Shown: positions 8,936 to 16,296 of the stretch, one piece after another | Layout: each line of letters opens with the position of its first letter | Position numbering within the stretch: position 1 is the first letter of the stretch | Assembly (NCBI GenBank): GCA_900549665.1 | Contig: URPH01000024.1 | Span: 1-42,935 of the forward strand | Length of the DNA stretch: 42,935 nucleotides | Source of the DNA: an uncultured Lachnospiraceae bacterium | GTDB taxonomy: Bacteria; Bacillota; Clostridia; Lachnospirales; Lachnospiraceae | Direction: 5' to 3' | Notes under the pieces: model-generated | The model's input: the letters and a program-made list of their open reading frames with translations, nothing else | Databases searched by the model: none | Told to the model about the DNA's origin: nothing | Position numbers and translations under genes: made by a program

Positions 8936-9132
8936 CGACAGATATGTGATTCTCAATCGCTTTGTGCCGGACTGTGTGGGAGTTAATATCGCCAGATACA
9001 ACATTGGCACGGAAAATACTTCGTCCAAGCGGAGCGCGTTTGTATTTTCCGTGCCATATTTCATGTTGTATCTGGCGATATTTAGTCCCACTAAGTACCG
9101 GCATTTCAAGATTGAGAATCACATATCTGTCG
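8936..9132. repeat. 197-bp near-palindromic element (MITE-like)
   Basis: The outer 23 bp at 8936-8958 and 9110-9132 are perfect inverted repeats starting CGACAGATATGTG. Inside, both arms continue as an imperfect palindrome: ATATCGCCAGATACAACAT and GGCACGGAAAATAC occur in both arms, with small insertions between them. The central loop is about 20 nt. The element fills most of the gap between the convergent kinase and trmL genes, and its right arm encodes the last codons and the stop of trmL. No transposase is present and no clear target-site duplication is visible. It may be a miniature inverted-repeat transposable element; a very long bidirectional hairpin is the alternative. Confidence 0.75.
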
Positions 9133-9640
9133 TTTCTGTCGCTTCTGTCGATCTCCAATGCAGCCTATGCAGCTCCCCCTCCAGCTGCATTGTTTCAAAA
9201 TTCTGCTGGCGCAATGCCTCATACAGCACAATCGCCACCGAATTGGACAAATTTAACGATCTGATCGCCGGCTCCATCGGAATCCTGATACACGTCTCCT
9301 CATGCTCGACAAGGATCTCCTCCGGTATCCCGGCACTCTCTTTTCCAAACATGATAAAATCATCCGGTCCGAATGTCACATCCGAATATACATGCCTGGC
9401 CTTGGTCGTAGCCATCCAGATCTTTGCGTTTGGATGCTTTTCCAAAAAATCATCAAAATTGACATATGTATGGACATCCAGATCCTTCCAGTAGTCCATG
9501 CCTGCTCTTTTTAATGCCTTTTCACTTAAAGAAAATCCCAGCGGCTCAATCAAATGAAGGCTGGTACCTGTTGCCACACAGGTTCTTCCTATATTTCCGG
9601 TATTTGCCGGAATTTCAGGCTGATGTAATACGATATTCAT
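9119..9640 (-). CDS. trmL: tRNA (cytidine/uridine-2'-O-)-methyltransferase TrmL
   Basis: SPOUT-class methyltransferase of 173 residues that methylates the wobble ribose of tRNA-Leu. Family motifs are present: LHQPEIPANTGNIGRTC at the N-terminus, LIEPLGF, FGKESAGIPEEIL, and the knot segment IRSLNLSNSVAIVLYEALRQ. The conserved part ends at LHRLHW. The last residues, RSTEATETTDM, are not typical; they are encoded by three CGACAGA repeats and by the arm of the palindromic element, so the natural end seems to have been replaced. It starts one base after the aminotransferase stop and is the last gene of an lrp-aminotransferase-trmL unit. Confidence 0.93.
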   Translation of the reverse strand: MNIVLHQPEIPANTGNIGRTCVATGTSLHLIEPLGFSLSEKALKRAGMDYWKDLDVHTYVNFDDFLEKHPNAKIWMATTKARHVYSDVTFGPDDFIMFGKESAGIPEEILVEHEETCIRIPMEPAIRSLNLSNSVAIVLYEALRQQNFETMQLEGELHRLHWRSTEATETTDM

Positions 9641-9641
9641 A

Positions 9642-10820
9642 TTATGCCTGCTCTTTCCTGTTTCTTAATTTTGTAATAAAATCATTGATCCTGCCAATGG
9701 CAAGCTTGAGGTTATCCAGAGAATATGCATAAGAAATACGCACAAATCCCTCACCGCAGTCACCGAATGCAGTACCCGGTACAACCGCTACCTTTTCTGT
9801 CTCAAGCAGCTTTGTTGCAAATTCCTCACTTGTCATGCCAAACTCTTTGATGCAGGGAAATACATAAAATGCGCCATAAGGTTCAAAGCATTCCAATCCC
9901 ATCTCTTTAAATGCATGCATCAGATAACGGCGTCTCTGATTGTAGGATTCGCGCATATTGGCAACATCCTCATCTCCGTTTTTCAGTGCCTCAACGGCAG
10001 CATACTGGCTGGTTGTGGGTGCACACATGATGGCAAACTGATGGATCTTTGTCATCTGTTCGATAATTTCTACAGGACCGACTGCATAACCAAGTCTCCA
10101 GCCGGTCATGGCATATGCCTTGGAAAAACCATTGATCAAAATGGTTCTTTCTTTCAGACCTTCAAGTGTTGCGATCGATACATGTTTATCCTTGTATGTA
10201 AGCTCTGCATAGATCTCATCGGATATTACATACAGATCATGCTCTATAATCACCTCTGCAATTGCTTCGAGGTCTTCCTTTTCCATAATGGCACCTGTCG
10301 GATTGTTGGGGAAAGGCATGATCAGCACCTTGGTCTTAGGTGTGATCGCATCACGAAGCTCCTGCGCTGTCAGGCGGAATTCGTTTTCATGCTTTAAATT
10401 GATCGGAACAGGAACGCCCCCTGCCAAAATCGTACACGGATCATAGGAAACATAACAGGGCTGTGGGATCAGTACCTCGTCACCCGGATCCAGCATGGCA
10501 CGAAGTGCAATATCGATTGCTTCCGATCCACCGACCGTGACAATGACCTGATGACGATAATCGTATTCCAGTCCCTGACTTCTTTTTAAATAATTGCAGA
10601 TTTCTTCTTTTAATTCCTTCAGACCGGAATTGGATGTATAAAAGGTACGACCCTTTTCCAGTGAATAAATACCCTCGTCACGGATGTGCCAGGGAGTGTC
10701 AAAATCAGGCTCACCCACACCAAGTGAGATAGCATCGGGCATTTCATTTACGACATCAAAAAACTTACGGATACCTGAAGGCTTAATTTCTCTTATCTGT
10801 TTTGATAACGGATCTCTCAT
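9642..10820 (-). CDS. PLP-dependent class I/II aminotransferase
   Basis: 392 residues, fold type I. The PLP-binding lysine is K234 in INGFSKAYAMTGWRLGY. N174 (PNNPTG), D201 and Y204 (SDEIYAEL), and an Arg near 372 (EGFVRISY) complete the cofactor and carboxylate site. It resembles the PatA/AspC-like group acting on aspartate or aromatic amino acids; the substrate is not fixed by the sequence. Its start overlaps the lrp gene by four bases, so the Lrp-type regulator probably controls or senses the amino acid it handles. Confidence 0.9.
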   Translation of the reverse strand: MRDPLSKQIREIKPSGIRKFFDVVNEMPDAISLGVGEPDFDTPWHIRDEGIYSLEKGRTFYTSNSGLKELKEEICNYLKRSQGLEYDYRHQVIVTVGGSEAIDIALRAMLDPGDEVLIPQPCYVSYDPCTILAGGVPVPINLKHENEFRLTAQELRDAITPKTKVLIMPFPNNPTGAIMEKEDLEAIAEVIIEHDLYVISDEIYAELTYKDKHVSIATLEGLKERTILINGFSKAYAMTGWRLGYAVGPVEIIEQMTKIHQFAIMCAPTTSQYAAVEALKNGDEDVANMRESYNQRRRYLMHAFKEMGLECFEPYGAFYVFPCIKEFGMTSEEFATKLLETEKVAVVPGTAFGDCGEGFVRISYAYSLDNLKLAIGRINDFITKLRNRKEQA

Positions 10821-11302
10821 GGTGTCACCTTCATTCTTTCATCTTCGTATTTCTTTGTCATAATTGTGCCGTGGTCTTTGTATTTTTTCAAAATAAAGTG
10901 TGTTGCCGTACTCAGCACGGAATCCAAAGTTGAAAGCTTATTGGTAACAAAGGAAGATACCTCCTTTAAGCTCTTTCCCTCCAAGGAAACCAAAAGGTCA
11001 TATCCGCCTGAGATCAGGTATACGGAATTGACCTCCGGATATTTGTAAATACGCTCTGCAATTGAGTCAAAGCCCTGTCCTCTCTGAGGAGTCACGCGCA
11101 CCTCGATCAATGCAGATACCTTTTCAATATTGGTTTTTTCCCAGTCGATCAGGGTATGATATCCACAGATAATCCCCTCTTCCTCCATTGCCTTTAATTC
11201 GTTGGCAATATCGATTTCATCGGTTCCAAGAATAATAGCCAGCTCTCTCATATCAACGCGGCTGTTTTTTTCGATTATACTTAAGATTTTTTCTCTCATC
11301 AT
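10817..11302 (-). CDS. Lrp/AsnC-family transcriptional regulator
   Basis: 161 residues: an N-terminal helix-turn-helix (about 1-60, VDMRELAIILGTDEIDIANEL, broken here by position only) and a C-terminal RAM/AsnC ligand-binding domain with ALIEVRVTPQRGQGFDSIA and YLISGGYDLLVSLEG. This class senses amino acids as ring-shaped oligomers. It overlaps the aminotransferase start (ATGA). The likely role is local control of this unit, inferred from context. Confidence 0.9.
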   Translation of the reverse strand: MMREKILSIIEKNSRVDMRELAIILGTDEIDIANELKAMEEEGIICGYHTLIDWEKTNIEKVSALIEVRVTPQRGQGFDSIAERIYKYPEVNSVYLISGGYDLLVSLEGKSLKEVSSFVTNKLSTLDSVLSTATHFILKKYKDHGTIMTKKYEDERMKVTP

Positions 11303-11348
11303 CTATTCCTTCTTTCTTAGATTTCTACAGGCTTTCGAACAGAGCTTA

Positions 11349-12341
11349 TCATTTTACCTTTAATGCTCTGTATAGCTCATCTACCTTGGGCGGTTCCAAA
11401 AATCTGGTCTCTTCACCGTTTGTTACCACTCTGTCATTGCCCTCTGTTACTTTTCCGATTACGGCTGCATGTATACCGGCTTTACCCAGTATTTCTACCA
11501 AGTCGTAACCGTTATCCGCGGCTAACATCAGACTTCCGGATGACATCATTTCATACGGATTGACATCAAAATAGTTGCAGATCTCTACTGTTGCCTGTTT
11601 GATCGGTATTTTCTTTAAATCAATGGTCAGTCCAACGCCTGCGCTTTCTGCCATCTCCCAAAGTGCTCCAAATACGCCGCCCTCTGTGATATCATGCATT
11701 GCGCTCACATTGGACTTTCCGGCGATTGCAGCCTCTTTTAGTATGGGTAAATACTGACTGTACCCTTTTACCTCTTCAACCAGATATTTCGGGAATTTCT
11801 GTAAAAGCTCTTCTTCTCTTTCTTTTGCTAAAATGGAACTGCCCTCTAAAGCCGCCCATTTTGTCATAACAATGTCCTGTCCGGGCCTGGCTCCTCTTGT
11901 CGGAAGCATCCGGTCTTTTTTGACCTTTCCGATACCGGTGATCGTCAGTACAGGTCTTGTCACAGCATCTGTGATCTCGGTATGACCGCCGACAACCTGA
12001 ATGTTTAATTCCTGACAGCAGCTTTCGATCTCCTGCATCATTTCACGGATCTTGATCTCCCGGATACGGGGCGGAAGTAATGCACATACCAATACGCCAA
12101 TAACCTCTGCTCCGCTTGAAGCAATGTCATTGGCTGAGATCATAACGGCCCATCTGCCCATTTCTTTGGTTGTTCCGGTGATCGGATCGGTGGATAATAC
12201 CATAACCTCATCCGGCTTCAATCCGATGATAGCGCAGTCCTCGCCGACATCTGCCCCGACGAGTACCTCCGGCCGTTTTGTCTTTATTTGTTTTAAAATG
12301 GAACGTTTTAAGACGTTCTCAGGTACTTTACCGATTTCCAT
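11349..12341 (-). CDS. AIR synthase-related (PurM/HypE-like) protein
   Basis: 330 residues with the two-domain PurM/HypE/SelD fold: an N-terminal ATP-binding half with VGADVGEDCAIIG, LSTDPITG and ISANDIASSGAEV, and a C-terminal half with MHDITEGGVFGALWEMAE and VNPYEMMSSGSLML. True HypE proteins end in a catalytic Cys, whereas this one ends ALKVK. No hydrogenase maturation genes are nearby. The substrate is therefore unknown. It lies about 90 bp after the VanW gene on the same strand, with a strong hairpin between them. The ribosome binding site is weak. Confidence 0.82.
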   Translation of the reverse strand: MEIGKVPENVLKRSILKQIKTKRPEVLVGADVGEDCAIIGLKPDEVMVLSTDPITGTTKEMGRWAVMISANDIASSGAEVIGVLVCALLPPRIREIKIREMMQEIESCCQELNIQVVGGHTEITDAVTRPVLTITGIGKVKKDRMLPTRGARPGQDIVMTKWAALEGSSILAKEREEELLQKFPKYLVEEVKGYSQYLPILKEAAIAGKSNVSAMHDITEGGVFGALWEMAESAGVGLTIDLKKIPIKQATVEICNYFDVNPYEMMSSGSLMLAADNGYDLVEILGKAGIHAAVIGKVTEGNDRVVTNGEETRFLEPPKVDELYRALKVK

Positions 12342-12369
12342 CTTTATTTACCTATATTTATTTCATGAT

Positions 12370-12399
12370 GTCAGGGGCAAAAGATATTTTACCCCTGAC
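12370..12399 (-). promoter_or_regulatory. Strong intergenic hairpin between the VanW gene and the AIR synthase-like gene
   Basis: GTCAGGGG and CCCCTGAC pair perfectly, and the stem extends through a wobble and AAAA/TTTT to a 4-nt loop (about 13 bp). No T-run follows on the minus strand. It may be an RNA-stabilising or attenuating hairpin rather than a terminator. Confidence 0.5.
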
Positions 12400-12431
12400 C
12401 CGATATCTGCAAATTCCTACGATACAGCCTG

Positions 12432-14033
12432 TTATTGCGGTGCCGCATCCGTCTGGGCTGCCTGTTGCTGTGCTGCAGCGTCTGCCGCTGCCTGGGCCTG
12501 TTGCTGTGCTGCGATAGCCGCCGCTGCTTCTGCAGCCTGCTGAGCCGCCTGTTGTGCCTGCTGGGCTGCGATCGCATCTGCGTTGGGCGCAGGAGCTGCA
12601 CCTGTTGCAATAACTGCCCTGCATGCATCAATGCTCTGCGAAGCGATTGCCGCCTGTATAGCTGCTGCCAGATTGGGATCAGCGGTTGCTGTTCCAACGG
12701 CTGCCGTCCTGGGCACTGCCGCATAGGAGCTTTCATTGACAATCTCCCGGCTCTCCTCTTTACCATCCACAGTTACAATCTTCCATAAACGGGCTTTGTA
12801 TCCGATATGGGCACTCTGTACACTGATGTATCCAACTCCATGACCGGGATCCGCCACAACCTTTTCTCCCGGTGGAACCGTCTTGGATAAAACCTCACTC
12901 TCAAATGTCACCTTGCGATTTTTCGGTCTTTCTTCCACGCCGTAGATATTGAAGGTAATCTTTTTGTTTTTTGTATATCCCTCAATATAAACGGGATAAT
13001 CGGTATTATTTTCAAATTTTAAATCCTTGACCGTACCGGAGATCGCTGCATCTGCGGAAGGATCCACATAGGATACGATCATGGAATGATTATGCCGGTC
13101 CTTTACCGTAAGCTCTGCCCGCAGTACGGCATTGTACAGGGTCGTTGATACCTGACAGATACCACCGCCAAGTGAATCGACAACCATACCATTCAGATAA
13201 GAGCCTGCCATATAATATCCGTTAGCCGCCGTAAACGGGCTGACTGCCTCATATACGGAAAATGTTTCTCCCGGGTAAATCAGAGAACCGTTGATAAGAC
13301 TGCAGCCATTGGCCACATTGCCGGAACGGTTGGCTCCGGATGTCGAATAATCCGTCGTAAAGCTTCCTAAAAGATCCTGTACCTTGGAAAGCTCCTCGTC
13401 GGAATGTCTGGGCTGATCTGTCGTGACAACCAGATCTAAAAACGCATCCTCTCCGTCCCAGTCATTTTCGACATAGTCCACAATGGAATCTACGGAAGCC
13501 TGCTCGTCGATCACAACTCCGGTCTGTCCGGGTATCACAACAAAGGCTCCATCCTCTCTTTTCAAAGACGCATCCTCAGCTTCCACATTATACTGAAGAC
13601 ATTCCTGTGAAATGACATCCTCGACTGCCTTTTTATCCAGTGCATATTCTAACGGAAGCACGATATTTTCATGCTCCAGATCCTTTTTTTCCTTGTATCT
13701 GGCAACCAGATTGCCCGCCTTTGCAATGGAACATGCTTCTTCCACAACATCCGGATTATTCCATGCAATCCCCAGATCATTCATGGACACAACAACAGCA
13801 TTGTCATTCATGGCATTCAGGGTCATGGACCTGCTGCCGGCCGTTTCCATATATTCGGTTACCTTTTGCGCCGCCTCAGACATGGTAAGACCGGAAACAT
13901 CAATATCTCCGATATAAACACCCTTTGCAATGACATCCTCATCCGTGATCTTGGCCGACACATACAAATCTGTATGCAGACAAAGCAGTATTGCTGCTGC
14001 CGTAATACAAAAAATATTCAAAAATTTTTTCAT
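12432..14033 (-). CDS. VanW-family exported protein with G5-like domain and Ala/Gln tail
   Basis: 533 residues, YoaR-like. A signal peptide or anchor covers about 1-27. A peptidoglycan-binding domain 4 region follows (about 45-200), then the VanW domain with GGGICQVSTTLYNAVLRAEL and RHNHSMIVSYVDP, and a G5-like domain with VTFESEVLSKTVPPGEKVV and GKEESREIV. The last 70 or so residues are almost pure Ala and Gln, with a few Asp and Pro. The protein is probably attached to or near the cell wall. VanW itself has no settled biochemical function. The tail could be a wall-spanning spacer or a product of repeat expansion. Confidence 0.85.
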   Translation of the reverse strand: MKKFLNIFCITAAAILLCLHTDLYVSAKITDEDVIAKGVYIGDIDVSGLTMSEAAQKVTEYMETAGSRSMTLNAMNDNAVVVSMNDLGIAWNNPDVVEEACSIAKAGNLVARYKEKKDLEHENIVLPLEYALDKKAVEDVISQECLQYNVEAEDASLKREDGAFVVIPGQTGVVIDEQASVDSIVDYVENDWDGEDAFLDLVVTTDQPRHSDEELSKVQDLLGSFTTDYSTSGANRSGNVANGCSLINGSLIYPGETFSVYEAVSPFTAANGYYMAGSYLNGMVVDSLGGGICQVSTTLYNAVLRAELTVKDRHNHSMIVSYVDPSADAAISGTVKDLKFENNTDYPVYIEGYTKNKKITFNIYGVEERPKNRKVTFESEVLSKTVPPGEKVVADPGHGVGYISVQSAHIGYKARLWKIVTVDGKEESREIVNESSYAAVPRTAAVGTATADPNLAAAIQAAIASQSIDACRAVIATGAAPAPNADAIAAQQAQQAAQQAAEAAAAIAAQQQAQAAADAAAQQQAAQTDAAPQ

Positions 14034-14103
14034 AATCTACTCCATGTGTTATAATAGCCTTGGGTTATTAAACAACGCTTAAATCCCGGTTCACAGCCTG
14101 CAT

Positions 14104-14205
14104 CTAAATTCCTGCTACAGACAAAGCCATCGGAAGTACCATGGCAAGAATCAGGATCACAATAATGATTACAGAAATGATCTGTTTCCCTTTTTTATTA
14201 AACAT
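14104..14205 (-). CDS. 33-residue single-pass membrane protein (DUF4044-like)
   Basis: The ATG at 14205 has AGAGGTG seven bases upstream. The peptide has a basic start (MFNKKGKQ), about 22 very hydrophobic residues and the end SVAGI. Small Clostridia proteins annotated DUF4044 look like this, but the match is from memory. The gene starts 36 bp from the divergent TPR-like gene. It lies 70 bp before the VanW gene on the same strand and could be its operon leader. Confidence 0.7.
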   Translation of the reverse strand: MFNKKGKQIISVIIIVILILAMVLPMALSVAGI

Positions 14206-14241
14206 AAAAACACCTCTTCTTACGAAAGGATATTATAAACG

Positions 14242-14850
14242 ATGTTCCCTTTTTTGGCAACTGTCGTGTTCGTGATCTGGCTGACCTACGAGCTCAAAAA
14301 ACACAATCGAATCAACCAGAAGGCTTATGATGATTTCTGGGAAAACGAGCAAAAAGCCAATCTCGTACGCAAAAAGTCCCTTGATGGTCTTCCATACATT
14401 ACCATCCCGATGGAATACATTCCCAAAAGCCTTTTAAGCACCGATCCGGATGTCGCAGACTGTATCTCCACGCTGGAGACCCTGGCTGAGCAGAAAATCG
14501 TCAACCTGACCGGCTATACCAATACCGAATTAAAATTCAATTACGGTGCCCCCAATCTTCCGACCCTCATGGAATACGATGACAATTATACCGTATATGC
14601 GCGCACCATGAACCGGTTAGCACAGGCTTATTATGATGCCGGCTATGAAAGCAATGCCCGCATCCTGCTTGAAAAGGCTGTGGAATCCCGGACCGATATC
14701 AAAGCGACTTATCTGCTTTTAGCTAAAATCTACAAAAAGCATGAAGAAACCGAAAAGCTGTATGCCCTCTTAGCCAAAGCCGAGGATCTGCACTCTTCAT
14801 CCAAGGATGCCATCATACATGCCTTGCGGGAATTCGTCCATACTGACTGA
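14242..14850 (+). CDS. Membrane-anchored TPR-like protein, function unknown
   Basis: 202 residues. GAAAGGA precedes the ATG. Residues 1-16 form a hydrophobic N-terminal anchor (FPFLATVVFVIWLTY), followed by a charged linker and, from about 110 on, paired helices with TPR-like spacing (RLAQAYYDAGYESNARILLE, AKIYKKHEETEKLYALLAKA). This suggests a cytoplasmic scaffold. The 3' end overlaps the convergent exonuclease gene by 38 bp. I do not recognise a named family. Confidence 0.75.
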   Translation: MFPFLATVVFVIWLTYELKKHNRINQKAYDDFWENEQKANLVRKKSLDGLPYITIPMEYIPKSLLSTDPDVADCISTLETLAEQKIVNLTGYTNTELKFNYGAPNLPTLMEYDDNYTVYARTMNRLAQAYYDAGYESNARILLEKAVESRTDIKATYLLLAKIYKKHEETEKLYALLAKAEDLHSSSKDAIIHALREFVHTD

Positions 14851-15547
14851 TCAGAATGTCCATATAGCGGCTTGCCTCATTTTTAGTCATTTCCTTTATA
14901 TCATATGCACTCTCTATCTGATGATAGGACAAAAATCGTTCCAGCTGCTCTATCTGATGCTTTGTGACCGGACCTTCCTTTTTTACCTGATAAATAAGCG
15001 GTGACGGCTCAAACAGCTTGTGCTCGTCCTCTTCTTTAAAAAAACTTTGATGCAGCAGCTTATAAAGCTCATAGGTTGCCTCCACATCCGACATGGCACG
15101 GTGCGGATTGTGGGCTATATCAAAATGCCTGCATAAATAAGGCAGCGCACGGCTTTCCAGATCTGCCAGATATTTTCTGGCGATCATAAGCGTATCAATC
15201 CCATTTCTTTCAAATTTCATCCCGGCATTGACAGAAGCCCTTTTTAAAAAAGAATAATCAAACAAGATACTGTGTCCCAACAGGCAGCCTGTTGATTCAA
15301 AATCCAGAAAATCCCCGATCACATCCTGAATATGGGGAGCATCCTTTAAATCCTCATCCCGTATTCCCGTCAGCTCCACAATCCGTTCTTCAAGCTTTCT
15401 TCCCGGATTGACAAGTGTATGAAATTTGCCGGTAATGATGTGGTTTTCCACACGGATCGCGGCAATTTCCGTTATTTTATCTCTTTTTGGATCAAGCCCC
15501 GTCGTTTCTATATCAACAACGGTAAAATCCGTTATGTTTTCTTCCAT
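14813..15547 (-). CDS. DnaQ/PolC-type 3'-5' exonuclease
   Basis: The ATG at 15547 is preferred because GAAGGA lies six bases upstream; an ATG two codons earlier is too close. The DEDDh exonuclease fold is clear: ExoI VVDIETTGL (metal-binding Asp and Glu), ExoII GHSILFDYSFL, and ExoIII HRAMSDVEATYEL. The C-terminal 70 residues are helical and unlike PolC. Such stand-alone proteins act in DNA repair or RNA trimming. It follows endonuclease III on the same strand by about 18 bp, which suggests a repair operon. Confidence 0.88.
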   Translation of the reverse strand: MEENITDFTVVDIETTGLDPKRDKITEIAAIRVENHIITGKFHTLVNPGRKLEERIVELTGIRDEDLKDAPHIQDVIGDFLDFESTGCLLGHSILFDYSFLKRASVNAGMKFERNGIDTLMIARKYLADLESRALPYLCRHFDIAHNPHRAMSDVEATYELYKLLHQSFFKEEDEHKLFEPSPLIYQVKKEGPVTKHQIEQLERFLSYHQIESAYDIKEMTKNEASRYMDILISQYGRIPARHV

Positions 15548-15565
15548 TTCCATTCCTTCGAACTC

Positions 15566-16231
15566 TTATGATCTGTCGCTGCCCTTTTTCCTTTTGGACG
15601 CATGCTCTTTTTTGTAATAGCTGCAATACTCTGTCAGAAAGCATTCCTCACACTTCGGCGACCGCGCAAAGCAGATCTGCCTGCCAAATGTAATGATCTG
15701 TATATTGTACAGGATCCAGTGATCCCTGGGCAGTACTCGCATCAGATCATATTCGATCTTTTCCGGATCATCCTCCTTGGTAAAACCAAGCTTCTGGGAT
15801 ATCCTTTTTACGTGAGTGTCCACCACAACACTCGGCTCATGGTAAATGTTGCCGCGTATGACATTGGCGGTCTTTCTGCCGACACCCGCAAGCGAGGTCA
15901 GCTCTTCAATGCTCCTTGGCACTTCTCCGTCAAATTTCTCCAAAAGCTCCCTGGAACAGGCTATGATATTTTTGGCCTTGTTATGATAGAATCCGGTCGA
16001 ATGGATGTCCTGCTCCAGCTCCTTTAAGTCCGCATTGGCAAAGTCCCGCAGCGTGGGATATTTGACAAACAGATCCTTTGTCACAATATTGACTCTTGCA
16101 TCCGTACACTGTGCACTCAGCATCGTCGCGATCAGCAGCTGCCACGGTGTCTCATGATTGAGATAGCATTTATATTCTGTTGTATAAGCCTCGTCCAGCC
16201 GGTCGAGGATCTCCTTTGTCCGTTTCGTCAT
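15566..16231 (-). CDS. nth: Endonuclease III
   Basis: DNA glycosylase/AP lyase of base-excision repair, 221 residues, normal length. The helix-hairpin-helix LAGVGRKTANV carries catalytic Lys120, and Asp138 is in VVDTHVKR. Four cysteines at 187, 194, 197 and 203 (C-x6-C-x2-C-x5-C) bind the 4Fe-4S cluster. AGGAG lies before the ATG. It is followed closely by the DnaQ-type exonuclease. Confidence 0.95.
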   Translation of the reverse strand: MTKRTKEILDRLDEAYTTEYKCYLNHETPWQLLIATMLSAQCTDARVNIVTKDLFVKYPTLRDFANADLKELEQDIHSTGFYHNKAKNIIACSRELLEKFDGEVPRSIEELTSLAGVGRKTANVIRGNIYHEPSVVVDTHVKRISQKLGFTKEDDPEKIEYDLMRVLPRDHWILYNIQIITFGRQICFARSPKCEECFLTEYCSYYKKEHASKRKKGSDRS

Positions 16232-16272
16232 TTTTTACTCCTGTGTATCTAATATCCACGAATTGCTCCGTT

Positions 16273-16296
16273 ACCTTTTGACCCTGATATCATATT
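16273..16296. repeat. 24-bp dispersed repeat, copy 1
   Basis: The 24 bases starting ACCTTTTGACCCTGATATCA recur identically and in the same orientation at 38744-38767. This copy covers the stop codon of the radical SAM gene. Confidence 0.8.

Noticed and set aside
8856..9494. ORFs on both strands through the palindromic element
   Set aside because: They repeat each other because the element is palindromic, and they lack start sites and family motifs.
11349..12341. HypE hydrogenase maturation protein
   Set aside because: The C-terminal Cys of HypE is missing and no hyp or hydrogenase genes are nearby; only the AIR synthase fold is supported.
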